Below are positions 8,401 to 19,055 of a stretch of DNA of 34,003 nucleotides, piece by piece (position 1 is the stretch's first letter; each line of letters begins with the position of its first letter). Source of the stretch: an uncultured Veillonellaceae bacterium (lineage in GTDB: Bacteria; Bacillota; Negativicutes; Selenomonadales; Selenomonadaceae); assembly GCA_900315615.1 (NCBI GenBank), contig OMZT01000019.1:1-34003 (forward strand). The letters run 5' to 3'. Made by a program: the position numbers and the translations under genes. The notes below the pieces were generated by a model. It was given only the letters and a program-made list of their open reading frames with translations, did no database searches and was not told the DNA's origin.

Positions 8401-8958
8401 TCAGAACGATACCTGGGGCGCGTCTTTCTTATCTGTAGGGGTTTCAAGCATTGGTTTTTTCGTGAAGCCGAATATACTGGCCACTGCACTTCTTGGAAAT
8501 CTTACGATTGACTGATCATATTTTTGCACAGCTTCATTGTATCGTGTGCGTGCAACTGTGATGCGGTTTTCCGTACCGGAAAGTTCTCTCATCAAATCCG
8601 TATAATGCTTATCTGCTTTGAGCTGAGGATAATTTTCCTGTACGGCAATTAGCCGACTTAATGCCGCCGTAAGATCATTATTGGCTGCATTTTTTTCTTG
8701 GAGTGAAGCCGAACCTTCTACTTTAGCTCTGGCATCCGTAATCTTGCTAAGAGTTTCGCTTTCATAGGTTGAATAGCCCTTTACTGTATTGACCAAATTG
8801 GGAATCAAGTCTGAACGACGCTGTAGCTGTACATCCACTTGGCTTGCAGCTGCTTCTACCGCTAGCTCATCGCTAGCCAATGTATTACGAACACTGATGA
8901 TGTACAAAACAGCAATAAGAACGATTGCAATTGGCAATAATACTTTCCAGTTTTTCAT
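8401..8958 (-). CDS. lemA: LemA family protein
   Basis: A 185-residue protein with one N-terminal transmembrane helix (5-22) followed by a long, mostly alpha-helical domain. The family signature 'QRRSDLIPNLVNTVKGYSTYE' (about 46-66) is present, as are 'LKADKHYTDLMRELSGTENRI' and 'RFPRSAVASIFGF'. LemA proteins are membrane-anchored with the helical bundle outside the cytoplasm; function is poorly defined. ATG with GGGAGG six bases upstream. First gene of a two-gene transcript with the TPM-domain gene. Confidence 0.95.
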   Translation of the reverse strand: MKNWKVLLPIAIVLIAVLYIISVRNTLASDELAVEAAASQVDVQLQRRSDLIPNLVNTVKGYSTYESETLSKITDARAKVEGSASLQEKNAANNDLTAALSRLIAVQENYPQLKADKHYTDLMRELSGTENRITVARTRYNEAVQKYDQSIVRFPRSAVASIFGFTKKPMLETPTDKKDAPQVSF

Positions 8959-9023
8959 TTTCGTCCTCCCTATTTCTTTTGACTAACATCTGGAAACGGT
9001 GACGTATATATTCCTACAGTCTT

Positions 9024-9052
9024 ATTATATGCCCTAGAAGATAAAATGATAA
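9024..9052 (-). promoter_or_regulatory. Putative promoter of lemA
   Basis: On the minus strand TTATCA (9047-9052), a 17-base spacer and a perfect TATAAT (9024-9029) lie about 65 bases before the lemA ATG. The -35 is a 4 of 6 match; the -10 is consensus. Confidence 0.55.
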
Positions 9053-9120
9053 AAATTCTGCACCAAATGACGTTTTTTAACATGAAATGATGTAGCTAAC
9101 TTGATAGCGTAAATATCTTT

Positions 9121-9160
9121 TTGAAAAAAGGAAACCGCTTTGAATGAAGCAGTTTCCTTT
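9121..9160 (-). terminator. Terminator of pheS-pheT-zapA
   Basis: A long stem (arms 9127-9140 and 9147-9160, one mismatch, short loop). On the minus strand it is followed by a T-run, and the reverse direction also ends in T residues, so it may work both ways. It lies 77 bases after the zapA stop. The remaining bases between zapA and lemA hold the lemA promoter. Confidence 0.85.
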
Positions 9161-9237
9161 TATACAGTACCCCTTTTAGACTTGTTGATATTTTATCTAT
9201 CAGCAGCCAAGTTTGTGATTATTCATGAGATGAGCCG

Positions 9238-9483
9238 TTATTTTTCTTCGAAGAGCTTTACCATATCCTCATAATCCTTTTTGAGCTTTGAGTACTCATC
9301 AGAAATTTCCAATGCTGCCAAAACAGCAACACGACGATCTGGCAACGAAGGTGATCTCGATGATATATCCTGCATGATATTATCTACATAAGCTGCCAAT
9401 TTCTCTAGGTATGCTGGACTTCCGTCTGTGATCATCGGATACTCTTCACCATAAATCTTTACAGTGACTTTTTGCTTTTTCAT
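9238..9483 (-). CDS. zapA: Cell division protein ZapA
   Basis: ZapA is a small cytoplasmic protein that binds FtsZ and bundles its filaments at the division ring. The N-terminal strand-rich part 'KQKVTVKIYGEEYPMITDGS' is followed by 'YLEKLAAYVDNIMQDIS' and a C-terminal coiled coil ('AALEISDEYSKLKKDYEDMVKLFEEK'), the standard ZapA build. The frame extends to an ATG at 9504, but the ATG at 9481-9483 is preceded at eight bases by GAGGG and gives the usual length (81 residues), so I use it. It lies 20 bases after pheT, an arrangement common in Firmicutes. Confidence 0.9.
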   Translation of the reverse strand: MKKQKVTVKIYGEEYPMITDGSPAYLEKLAAYVDNIMQDISSRSPSLPDRRVAVLAALEISDEYSKLKKDYEDMVKLFEEK

Positions 9484-9503
9484 TTTGCAGCCCTCAAATA
9501 CCA

Positions 9504-11933
9504 TTAGGAACGCAATACTGCTCCAAACTCATCCTTGACAGCGGCCATGACCTTACTCATGGCTTTATCTGCATCCTCGTCAGTCAAAGTCTTGTCATCT
9601 GACTGGAATTGCATAGTAAATGCGATGCTCTTCTTACCAGTTATCTTTAATGCTGTATAGACATCGAAAACCTGGCAACCCTTGAGATATCCACCAGCGT
9701 TTTTCTTTATCGTGCGCTCTATATCACCTGAAGCGATGTCAGTATCTACAATCAGGGCAAGGTCTCGTGTGATGGCAGGATATCTTGGGAGATCATGAGC
9801 CTTGAACTTCTTTGAAGTATATTTCATGAGTGTTTCTATATCTGCTTCAAATATGTAAACTGGCTGTGTAAAATCGAAGTGTTCCATTACGGCTGGATGT
9901 ACTTCACCAAACGTGAGAAGTATGTCTTTGCCTTTTTTTACGACAGCTGTTTTTCCAGGATGCATCGCATAATGCTCACCTGGCTCTATGGTATATTTGG
10001 ATATACCGATAAGGTGCAGCATTTCTTCTATGACTCCCTTCGTGTCATAGAAGTCTACATTATCGGCTGGCTGGTTCCAGCTGACAGGATAACGCCTTCC
10101 GGTCATGGATCCGGCAAGCTTAAGCACCTCATCTGGTAGTTCCGTAACAGGAAGAGCCTTCGGGAAGAAGACTGGCGCGACTTCGAATAACCGTACATCG
10201 TTATTTTTGCGCGAGAAGTTCCTTGCGAGGTTATCGAAAATACCAGAAAGAAGTGTGGTTCTAACAAGCGGATACTCATCTGTGAGCGGATTCATTATTG
10301 GTATAGCCTTACGGAGCACGCTATCCTCTGGAATGTTCAACTTGTCATACATTTCTTCATTCGTAAACCCGAACGAAAGTTCTTCGTCCATTCCTAATGA
10401 AACGAGAACGTCCTTTACATCGTCCACAAAGTCCATACGAGGTTTTTGGCCGCCTTGCATCATGCCGCCACCAGGCAGTGTGGATTCTATTTTGTCGAAG
10501 CCATATATGCGTGCTACTTCTTCGGATAGATCTTCCATGAGTGTGATATCATTTCTCCAGCTTGGAACATGGCAGATCAGCCCCGAAGGTGTCTCATCGC
10601 ATTTCAGTTCAAGGCTATCCAATATATCTGTGATTTCTTTTGATGATAGATTAGTGCCGAGACGGTTATTTATCTCATCAGCGGTGAACTTTACGGTGAT
10701 AGGCTTCTTGGGTGATGGATATATATCCACTATTCCCTTTGTTATAGTGCATGATCCCATATCTTGCAGGAGCTGAGCAGCACGATCGAGGGCACGTGGG
10801 ATTGCACTCACGTCTACACCTCTCTCGAAGCGTCCAGATGCCTCCGAATGTAGTCCGCAGTCGCGCGAGGTACGGCGTATGCTCGGTCCATTGAACGATG
10901 CTGCCTCTAGTGCAATAGTAGTTGTGTTCTCCGTGATTTCCGTCTCGTAGCCGCCCATGATACCGGCAAGACCCGCAGCTTTTTCATCATCGGCTATTAC
11001 GAGCTCTCCACCTTTTGCAAGGCGTGAAGTATCATCCAATGTGTGAAGATTTTCTCCAGCGGCTGCCTTCCTGACTGTAAGATGATGACCAGCAATCTGG
11101 TCGTAGTCATAAGCGTGCATTGGCTGTCCCAGCTCAACCATTACGAAATTAGTCACGTCGACTACGTTATTTATTGGGCGTATACCTGCACCCTTTAGCC
11201 TTGCCTGCATCCATTCAGGTGAAGGAGCTATCTTAATGTTTTTAAGTACACGCATAGAAAACCTGTCACAAAGGTCATCTGCTTCAATCGTAGTCTTTAT
11301 GAGATCTTTTGCTGAAGCCGTATCATCTTCATTTACTGTGATTTGAGGCCATTTTGGCTCTCCACCAGTCAGCACTGCTACTTCGCGCACAAGTCCAAAT
11401 ACGCTGAAGCAGTCACCACGGTTAGCTGTGAGCTCGAATTCGAGGATATCGTCATCTAAGCCGAGTGCTTCTTTGACCGGAATGCCAACAGGCGTATCCT
11501 GCGGCAATATATATATGCCTATTTTCTGGGATTCTGGAAGCTCAGAAAGATCCATACCCATTTCATCCGCACCGCAGAGCATTCCGTTTGAAGCTATTCC
11601 GCGTAGTTTACCTTTAGAGATTTTCTTGCCACATGGGAGATGTGCGCCTACCTGTGCTACTGGGACGATTTGCCCTTCAGCTACATTTTGTGCACCAGTT
11701 ACAATTGTAAGTGGATTGGCATTTCCAATATCAATCGTACATATCTGAAGATGATCTGAATCAGGATGCTTTTCCAGTTTGGTTATTTTTCCGGTTATGA
11801 CTTTTTCAAGTCCTTCTCCTGCCTTCACAACATTCTCGACAGGGATACCTGCCATCGTAAGTTTATCTGCGAGAACATCAGCATTTTCTTTGAAATCTAT
11901 ATAGTCATGCAGCCATTTCATCGATACTTGCAT
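9504..11933 (-). CDS. pheT: Phenylalanyl-tRNA synthetase beta subunit
   Basis: The 809-residue large subunit of the alpha2-beta2 PheRS. Domains in order: N-terminal segment 'MKWLHDYIDF'; an EMAP-like OB-fold tRNA-binding domain (about 40-150, 'ITKLEKHPDSDHLQICTIDIG'); a B3/B4 editing domain (about 210-380) that hydrolyses Tyr-tRNA(Phe); a B5 DNA-binding-like domain (about 400-475); the catalytic-like core; and an anticodon-binding FDX-ACB domain (about 715-808, 'DLPRYPAITRDLALIVD'). Full length. ATG with AAAGGAAG seven bases upstream. It lies 44 bases after pheS within the T-box controlled operon. Confidence 0.98.
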   Translation of the reverse strand: MQVSMKWLHDYIDFKENADVLADKLTMAGIPVENVVKAGEGLEKVITGKITKLEKHPDSDHLQICTIDIGNANPLTIVTGAQNVAEGQIVPVAQVGAHLPCGKKISKGKLRGIASNGMLCGADEMGMDLSELPESQKIGIYILPQDTPVGIPVKEALGLDDDILEFELTANRGDCFSVFGLVREVAVLTGGEPKWPQITVNEDDTASAKDLIKTTIEADDLCDRFSMRVLKNIKIAPSPEWMQARLKGAGIRPINNVVDVTNFVMVELGQPMHAYDYDQIAGHHLTVRKAAAGENLHTLDDTSRLAKGGELVIADDEKAAGLAGIMGGYETEITENTTTIALEAASFNGPSIRRTSRDCGLHSEASGRFERGVDVSAIPRALDRAAQLLQDMGSCTITKGIVDIYPSPKKPITVKFTADEINNRLGTNLSSKEITDILDSLELKCDETPSGLICHVPSWRNDITLMEDLSEEVARIYGFDKIESTLPGGGMMQGGQKPRMDFVDDVKDVLVSLGMDEELSFGFTNEEMYDKLNIPEDSVLRKAIPIMNPLTDEYPLVRTTLLSGIFDNLARNFSRKNNDVRLFEVAPVFFPKALPVTELPDEVLKLAGSMTGRRYPVSWNQPADNVDFYDTKGVIEEMLHLIGISKYTIEPGEHYAMHPGKTAVVKKGKDILLTFGEVHPAVMEHFDFTQPVYIFEADIETLMKYTSKKFKAHDLPRYPAITRDLALIVDTDIASGDIERTIKKNAGGYLKGCQVFDVYTALKITGKKSIAFTMQFQSDDKTLTDEDADKAMSKVMAAVKDEFGAVLRS

Positions 11934-11977
11934 TTAAAGTCTTCCTTTCACTATGATTATGCTTAAATATTATCGAA

Positions 11978-13021
11978 TCAGTGATGTAATCCCTCAAATT
12001 GCCTAATGAATCGTACATCGTTATCATATAGCAGACGCAGATCCGATATACCATAGGAAAGCATAGCGATACGCTCCACTCCCATTCCGAATGCATATCC
12101 CGAAACCTTTTTTGGGTCGTAGCCGCTCATCTCGAGTACATGAGGGTGAACCATACCAGCACCTAATATCTCAAGCCAGCCAGTACCCTTGCAGACATTG
12201 CAGCCTTTGCCATGACACATGACGCATGATATATCTACCTCAGCGCTTGGCTCCGTGAATGGGAAAAAGCTCGGGCGGAAGCGGACCTTCACGTTTGGAT
12301 TAAATATCTGTTGCAGGAAGGACTCAAGAGTGCCCTTAAGATCTCCAAAGGTTATTCCCTTGTCGATTACGAGTCCTTCGACTTGAGTAAACATAGGAGA
12401 ATGTGTCGCGTCGTAGTCATCGCGCCTATACACTCGTCCCGGTGCAATCATACGTATCGGTGAATTCGGATCATGTGATTGCATCGTCCTTGCCTGAACA
12501 GGTGATGTTTGCGAACGCATCAGGATTTCATCTGTTATATAGAATGAGTCCTGCATATCACGTGCAGGATGATCCTTTGGTAGATTAAGTGCCTCAAAAT
12601 TAAAGTAATCCTGCTCTATTTCAGGGCCCTCTTCTACGGTGAATCCCATTGAAAGGAAAATATTCTTTATACGCTTTTCTGTTAGTGTGAGTGGATGCAG
12701 ATGCCCGGTGATGGACTCGCGTCCTGGGAGCGTCACATCAATCTTTTCATTGTTTATGCGATCTTCTAGCTCTCGCTTTTGGAGCTCTACTTTTTTTGCA
12801 GCTATAAGATCTTCTAGCTGGGAGCGCGCTTCGTTGACTATTTTGCCAATGGCTGGACGGTCTTCCTTTGCAACATCCTTCATGCTTCTCAAGAGACTCG
12901 TGATCTCGCCTTTTTTGCCGAGATAATGCACGCGGATACTGTCAAGGTCAGCGAGATTCTCTACGGCTCCGTTCAGGGCTTTCTGTGCATCAGCTTTAAG
13001 CTGTGCAATCCTTTCTTCCAT
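11978..13021 (-). CDS. pheS: Phenylalanyl-tRNA synthetase alpha subunit
   Basis: The catalytic subunit of PheRS, 347 residues from the chosen start. It has an N-terminal coiled coil for tRNA contact, then the class II core with '[10 protein letters not shown]', '[22 protein letters not shown]', '[12 protein letters not shown]', the four-cysteine segment '[20 protein letters not shown]', and motif 3 '[12 protein letters not shown]'. The frame continues upstream to 13063, but that part overlaps the T-box terminator. AGGAGG is placed 11 bases before the ATG at 13019-13021; an adjoining in-frame TTG at 13024 would sit at eight bases. Either start keeps '[16 protein letters not shown]'. Confidence 0.97.
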   Translation of the reverse strand: MEERIAQLKADAQKALNGAVENLADLDSIRVHYLGKKGEITSLLRSMKDVAKEDRPAIGKIVNEARSQLEDLIAAKKVELQKRELEDRINNEKIDVTLPGRESITGHLHPLTLTEKRIKNIFLSMGFTVEEGPEIEQDYFNFEALNLPKDHPARDMQDSFYITDEILMRSQTSPVQARTMQSHDPNSPIRMIAPGRVYRRDDYDATHSPMFTQVEGLVIDKGITFGDLKGTLESFLQQIFNPNVKVRFRPSFFPFTEPSAEVDISCVMCHGKGCNVCKGTGWLEILGAGMVHPHVLEMSGYDPKKVSGYAFGMGVERIAMLSYGISDLRLLYDNDVRFIRQFEGLHH

Positions 13022-13032
13022 CAATGTTTTTT

Positions 13033-13271
13033 CCTCCTTCGGGACGAAAAAATCCGCCCCCAAATACTCAGGGGCGGAAGAATATTCCGCGGTACCACCC
13101 TTATTTCTCTCTCGAAAGCCTTAACGCGGCTGTACGTCCCGACTACACACCATAGGCTTCACCAGGAACGCTCCAAAGGGAACTTCGGCTGCAATCCATG
13201 ACCCTTTCACACTTTACAGGGCTCCCTGAACATTTCATAGCGGCTTACTCGCTTCTTCATCACGAACTATG
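13033..13271 (-). ncRNA. T-box leader, phenylalanine specific
   Basis: A leader RNA that senses uncharged tRNA(Phe) and decides between termination and readthrough into pheS-pheT-zapA. The T-box core GGGTGGTACCGCG lies at 13088-13100 on the minus strand. Downstream is a terminator hairpin (arms 13053-13060 and 13071-13078) followed by TTTTTT at 13047-13052. The candidate specifier codon is UUC (Phe) at 13228-13230, followed by A, in the stem I region. Stem I also contains the GAGTAAGCC segment expected near its base. All parts are in the canonical order. Confidence 0.95.
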
Positions 13272-13277
13272 AGTGAC

Positions 13278-13306
13278 ATTTTATCATAAATTCATGATAA
13301 AGTCAA
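13278..13306 (-). promoter_or_regulatory. Promoter of the pheS-pheT-zapA operon
   Basis: On the minus strand TTGACT (13301-13306), a 17-base spacer and TAAAAT (13278-13283) lie immediately in front of the T-box leader, giving a predicted start near 13271. The -35 region is only two bases from the stop of the upstream exonuclease gene. Confidence 0.8.
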
Positions 13307-13308
13307 AA

Positions 13309-13965
13309 TCATTTACGCCTTTCGATCCCAAGTGGTACATTTATCATCTTACGAGTCGATCCCTTTTGAGTATTGATCGTTCGTCTATGCCAATGCTTAT
13401 GTTCAGCTGGCTTTCTCAATGAACAAATCGAGATTCCAAGCTTATTAGCAAGCTCTGGTATGGTTTGGCAATTCATGAGATTTCCTGCTGCTATTGGAAT
13501 GGCAGCGCAGGCGCGTGCGTCCTCCAACGCATCATGATGCTTGAAATCTACGTTGAGATATTTGCCGACCACATCAAGTTTATGGCTTTCGAGCTTAGGC
13601 CATGCGTGCTGTGACATTTTTACCGTACAGCAATAATGGATATCTGGTATAGATATCGCAGCGTGACGAAGCTCGGCACGTAGCACACTCATATCGAAAA
13701 CGGCATTATGTGCTACGACATAATGTCCTTCAAGATGTTTACGAAGATCGGGCCATATATCCTTGAATGTCGGTGCATCTTGTACGTCATCAGGATGTAT
13801 ACCATGTATCTTTATATTGAACCAGTTGAATTTGAGCCCTGGCGGCTTCAGTAATGTGTAATACTTATCAATAATAATGTTATCTTTTACATCTACCACG
13901 GCTACGCTGCAGGCAGAGTTCCTGCTGCTGGTTGCTGTTTCAAAATCAATAGCACTGAAATCCAT
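13309..13965 (-). CDS. DnaQ-like DEDDh 3'-5' exonuclease
   Basis: A 218-residue exonuclease of the DnaQ/RNase T fold. Motif Exo I is 'DFETA' (D7, E9), Exo II is 'HNAVFDMSVL' (D91), and Exo III is 'HHDALEDA' (H144, D149), so all four metal/catalytic acids and the general-base histidine are present. A basic tail of about 58 residues (161-218) follows the nuclease fold; it looks like a small nucleic-acid-binding extension, but I recognise no named domain. Likely a stand-alone proofreading or repair nuclease. It begins 64 bases after nfnB stops, and its ribosome binding site (AGGAGAGG, 13976-13983) directly abuts the nfnB terminator, leaving no room for a separate promoter; expression probably depends on readthrough. 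Confidence 0.88.
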   Translation of the reverse strand: MDFSAIDFETATSSRNSACSVAVVDVKDNIIIDKYYTLLKPPGLKFNWFNIKIHGIHPDDVQDAPTFKDIWPDLRKHLEGHYVVAHNAVFDMSVLRAELRHAAISIPDIHYCCTVKMSQHAWPKLESHKLDVVGKYLNVDFKHHDALEDARACAAIPIAAGNLMNCQTIPELANKLGISICSLRKPAEHKHWHRRTINTQKGSTRKMINVPLGIERRK

Positions 13966-13983
13966 TGAATAAATACCTCTCCT

Positions 13984-14015
13984 AAAAGGAGGCTGCCAGA
14001 TGGCAGCCTCCTTTT
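13984..14015 (-). terminator. Terminator of the metF-nfnAB operon
   Basis: A perfect 14-bp stem (13984-13997 and 14002-14015) with a four-base loop AGAT, ending in TTTT on the minus strand. It lies 13 bases after the nfnB stop and abuts the ribosome binding site of the exonuclease gene. An alternative short hairpin CTCCT-TTT-AGGAG could form between its 3' arm and that binding site. Confidence 0.9.
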
Positions 14016-14028
14016 AACCAAGTAATGC

Positions 14029-16276
<2,248 letters not shown>

Positions 16277-16306
16277 TATCTCACCCTCCTGATGAACGAT
16301 ATATGA

Positions 16307-17056
16307 TTATGAAAACACACCTTTAAGGTATGCAGCAAGATTCGCTTTTATTGGCATGAGATACAGATTGCCGTCATGAGCCATAACGATTTCTTTCATC
16401 TGCTTTGAGAAATCTACACTCCACTCTAATGTCGGATGAAAATCCTTTGGGAATACAACATTGTTCTTTTGCTCCCAATAACTCATGGAACGTACGGACA
16501 TTACTGGTGAAGCCCCCCAATAGGTTTCTATACCATCCAGCATGTCTTCATACATCCCCAGCAAACGCAAATCAAAAAAAGGTTGCGTGAAAAAGCCCTT
16601 TGCACCAGCTTGTAACTTTCTTCTGATGCGGTATCGCTCAGACTTCATACTGCCACGATACTGATCGATTCCTGCATAAACATCTACTTCTGGCAGTTCC
16701 ATACGGAACTTATTTATAACATCAGTAGTTTCTGTAGGATATACTTCGTGGCACATATCACTCGGTGGATCACCCTCGATAACCAGAACCTTATGTATAC
16801 CGTTCTTCTTTATGAATTCCGCCATTGGCAGCGGTTTTGTGATATCTATATCCATGGCACGAATATGCGGCATGACAGATTTAGCATATTCTTTTGCGAT
16901 TATGGCGCCTTCCCATCCTCTAAGCTCACAACTGAGGAGGTCGGGAATGTTTATTATATCTATACTGTTATCGGGCAATGTGTCTTTGATAAGATGCAAC
17001 TGTTCCGTCAGGTTTTCCTTACTGCGTGGCACAAGTTCGACAGATACTTTTCCCAT
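16307..17056 (-). CDS. metF: Methylenetetrahydrofolate reductase-like protein
   Basis: A 249-residue TIM-barrel protein of the MetF family, which reduces 5,10-methylene-THF to 5-methyl-THF. Family positions visible: E7 in 'SVELVP' (equivalent of the catalytic Glu in 'SFEFFPP'), H64 in 'PHIRAMD', D96 in 'VIEGDPP', and Q158 in 'GFFTQPFFD'. It is shorter than E. coli MetF (about 296) and the first motif is degenerate, so reductant and exact activity are open. The frame extends upstream to 17149, but GGAGGG seven bases before the ATG at 17054-17056 fixes the start, and the promoter overlaps the longer version. It leads the transcript with nfnA and nfnB, suggesting a supply of NADPH, NADH or ferredoxin for the reduction. 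Confidence 0.78.
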   Translation of the reverse strand: MGKVSVELVPRSKENLTEQLHLIKDTLPDNSIDIINIPDLLSCELRGWEGAIIAKEYAKSVMPHIRAMDIDITKPLPMAEFIKKNGIHKVLVIEGDPPSDMCHEVYPTETTDVINKFRMELPEVDVYAGIDQYRGSMKSERYRIRRKLQAGAKGFFTQPFFDLRLLGMYEDMLDGIETYWGASPVMSVRSMSYWEQKNNVVFPKDFHPTLEWSVDFSKQMKEIVMAHDGNLYLMPIKANLAAYLKGVFS

Positions 17057-17084
17057 TGCGTACCCTCCTTTTTTATATCTTTGG

Positions 17085-17092
17085 GAACGTTC
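17085..17092. promoter_or_regulatory. Palindrome GAACGTTC in the metF-like leader
   Basis: A perfect 8-base palindrome lies about 10 bases downstream of the predicted -10 element of the metF-like promoter. It could be an operator half, but is short enough to occur by chance. Confidence 0.25.
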
Positions 17093-17102
17093 ACTAAGAT
17101 AT

Positions 17103-17131
17103 ATTTTATGAAATTTTGATCGATTTTGCAA
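17103..17131 (-). promoter_or_regulatory. Promoter of metF-nfnAB
   Basis: On the minus strand TTGCAA (17126-17131), a 17-base spacer and TAAAAT (17103-17108) follow the fhs terminator directly and lie about 47 bases before the metF-like ATG. Confidence 0.75.
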
Positions 17132-17135
17132 CCCC

Positions 17136-17194
17136 CTAAAAAAGAACATGGATACATCCAGGTTATATTAAGATAATCCAGATATATCCATGTT
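17136..17194 (-). terminator. Terminator of fhs
   Basis: A 14-base stem with one mismatch (17145-17158 and 17181-17194) encloses a 22-base loop that can pair further. On the minus strand it is followed by TTCTTTTTTAG. It begins 17 bases after the fhs stop. Confidence 0.8.
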
Positions 17195-17211
17195 TATACG
17201 TTTGTTATGTA

Positions 17212-18879
17212 TTAGAATAGGCCAGTAATCTTGCCGTTTTCATCTATGTCCATATTTTCCGCTGCAGGATGTTTAGGAAGCCCTGGCATCGTCAGGACAT
17301 TTCCAGTGAGTGCTACTATAAATCCCGCTCCCGCTGATATCCTCAGCTCACGGACAGTAATGCGGAACCCTTTTGGGCGGCCAAGCTTTGTGGCATCATC
17401 AGATAATGAGTACTGTGTTTTAGCAACGCAAACAGGCATCCTATCGAAGCCTAGGCTCTCAGCTTCATCAAGCTGTTTTTTTGCAGCTGGGGTAAAGTCT
17501 ACACCATCTGCGCCATATATCGTATGAGCTATTTTCTCAAGCTTTTCAGGTATAGATTCATTGACGTCATATATGAAGTGGAAGTCCTTCGGCTCTTTCA
17601 TAGCTTCCTCGACTTTTTCTGCAAGCTCTATCCCGCCTGCACCACCCTTTCCCCAGACTTCAGAAAGAGCTGTCTTTGCACCGATTTCTTCACAGTGCTT
17701 GCAGACGTAAGAAAGTTCGGCGTCGGTATCTGTCGGGAAGCGGTTTATGGCGACAACGACTGGTAGACCGAATGAGTGAATGCTCTCAATATGCTTTTCG
17801 AGATTTGCAAAACCCTTCTCTAATGCGGCTGGGTCTTCTTTATCAAGCTGATCCTTTGGCAATCCTCCATGCATCTTGAGTGCGCGTACTGTTGCTACGA
17901 TAACAACTGCATCTGGGCAGAGCCCTGCGAAACGGCATTTTATATCTAAGAATTTTTCTGCGCCCAGATCTGCACCAAAGCCTGCTTCAGTGATGACGTA
18001 ATCGGCAAATTTCAGTGCATATTTAGTTGCTATTACACTATTACATCCGTGTGCTATGTTAGCGAATGGACCACCGTGTATCAGGACAGGCGTGCCTTCG
18101 AGTGTTTGTACGATATTTGGCTTTATAGCATCTTTGAAAAGAAGTGTGAGAGCTCCCGTTACATGCAGATCATCAGCAATGACAGGTTTTCCACTGCGCG
18201 TATAAGCGACAATAATCTTTCCAAGTCTTTTTTTCATATCCATCAAATTCTTTGATAGACAGAAAATAGCCATCATCTCAGAGGCAACAGTTATATCAAA
18301 ACCGGTCTCGCGTGGTACACCGTGCGCTTTACCGCCCATACCGACTACTACATGCCTGAGCGCACGATCATTAAGATCAAGGACACGCTTCCAAACGACA
18401 CGGCGGACATCGATATCTAATTCATTGCCATGCTGTATATGGTTATCGATTACTGCAGCCAGGAGGTTATGCGCTGTTGTGATGGCATGAAAATCACCTG
18501 TGAAGTGAAGATTGATATCCTCCATAGGTACGACCTGAGCATACCCACCGCCTGCAGCTCCGCCTTTTATTCCGAAGCATGGTCCTAATGATGGTTCGCG
18601 AAGCGCAGCAGCAACTTTCTTACCCTGTCTCTTAAAAGCATCTGCAAGGCCGATACTAGTTGTAGTCTTGCCTTCGCCTGCCGGTGTAGGATTGATAGCA
18701 GTTACTAATATCAATTTTCCATCAGGACGATTTGCTGCTTTCTTGTATGCCTCTGGTGTGATTTTTGCTTTATAGCGGCCGTATAGCTCTAAGTCATCTT
18801 CGGTAAGTTCTAGCTCTGCGGCAATTTTGCTTATTGGAAGCATTTCAGCTTCCTGTGCGATTTCAACATCTGATTTCAT
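17212..18879 (-). CDS. fhs: Formate-tetrahydrofolate ligase
   Basis: Fhs makes 10-formyl-THF from formate, THF and ATP. The chosen frame gives 555 residues, the usual size. It has the P-loop '[16 protein letters not shown]' (65-80) and typical segments '[26 protein letters not shown]', '[18 protein letters not shown]', '[14 protein letters not shown]' and the C-terminal '[15 protein letters not shown]'. The frame extends upstream to 18930, but GAGGGG seven bases before the ATG at 18877-18879 and a promoter whose -10 overlaps the longer version fix the start; the result '[16 protein letters not shown]' matches family N-termini. Transcribed alone between two terminators. It connects with folD and the metF-like gene in this window. 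Confidence 0.97.
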   Translation of the reverse strand: MKSDVEIAQEAEMLPISKIAAELELTEDDLELYGRYKAKITPEAYKKAANRPDGKLILVTAINPTPAGEGKTTTSIGLADAFKRQGKKVAAALREPSLGPCFGIKGGAAGGGYAQVVPMEDINLHFTGDFHAITTAHNLLAAVIDNHIQHGNELDIDVRRVVWKRVLDLNDRALRHVVVGMGGKAHGVPRETGFDITVASEMMAIFCLSKNLMDMKKRLGKIIVAYTRSGKPVIADDLHVTGALTLLFKDAIKPNIVQTLEGTPVLIHGGPFANIAHGCNSVIATKYALKFADYVITEAGFGADLGAEKFLDIKCRFAGLCPDAVVIVATVRALKMHGGLPKDQLDKEDPAALEKGFANLEKHIESIHSFGLPVVVAINRFPTDTDAELSYVCKHCEEIGAKTALSEVWGKGGAGGIELAEKVEEAMKEPKDFHFIYDVNESIPEKLEKIAHTIYGADGVDFTPAAKKQLDEAESLGFDRMPVCVAKTQYSLSDDATKLGRPKGFRITVRELRISAGAGFIVALTGNVLTMPGLPKHPAAENMDIDENGKITGLF

Positions 18880-18905
18880 TTGCATTCCCCTCATATCTTG
18901 CAAAA

Positions 18906-18919
18906 AGGACATCTGTCCT
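18906..18919. promoter_or_regulatory. Palindrome at the fhs start site, possible operator
   Basis: AGGACATCTGTCCT has perfect 6-base arms around a 2-base centre. It begins one base after the predicted fhs -10 and so spans the predicted transcription start, a usual place for a repressor operator. The regulator is not identifiable from the sequence. Confidence 0.45.
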
Positions 18920-18920
18920 G

Positions 18921-18949
18921 ATTGTACCATAATGTTGTTTATGAATCAA
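18921..18949 (-). promoter_or_regulatory. Promoter of fhs
   Basis: On the minus strand TTGATT (18944-18949), a 17-base spacer and TACAAT (18921-18926) lie about 40 bases before the fhs ATG. Confidence 0.75.
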
Positions 18950-19000
18950 TTGATATTATGACTGTCATATACCATCTTGCCTATGTTATTTGTCGTTTCT

Positions 19001-19040
19001 AAAATAAAAAGACCAAAAGTGAATATACTTTTAAGTCTTT
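19001..19040 (-). terminator. Terminator at the end of the cobalamin-folD operon
   Basis: A hairpin made of AAAGAC...GTCTTT (19008-19013 and 19035-19040) with an inner AAAAGT/ACTTTT stem. On the minus strand it is followed by TTTTATTTT. It lies 15 bases after the folD stop. Confidence 0.75.
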
Positions 19041-19055
19041 AATTCTGAGATAATT

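Noticed and set aside
10105-10776. Plus-strand open frame of 223 codons inside pheT
   Set aside because: Antisense to a conserved gene; Ser/Arg-rich shadow composition and no ribosome site.
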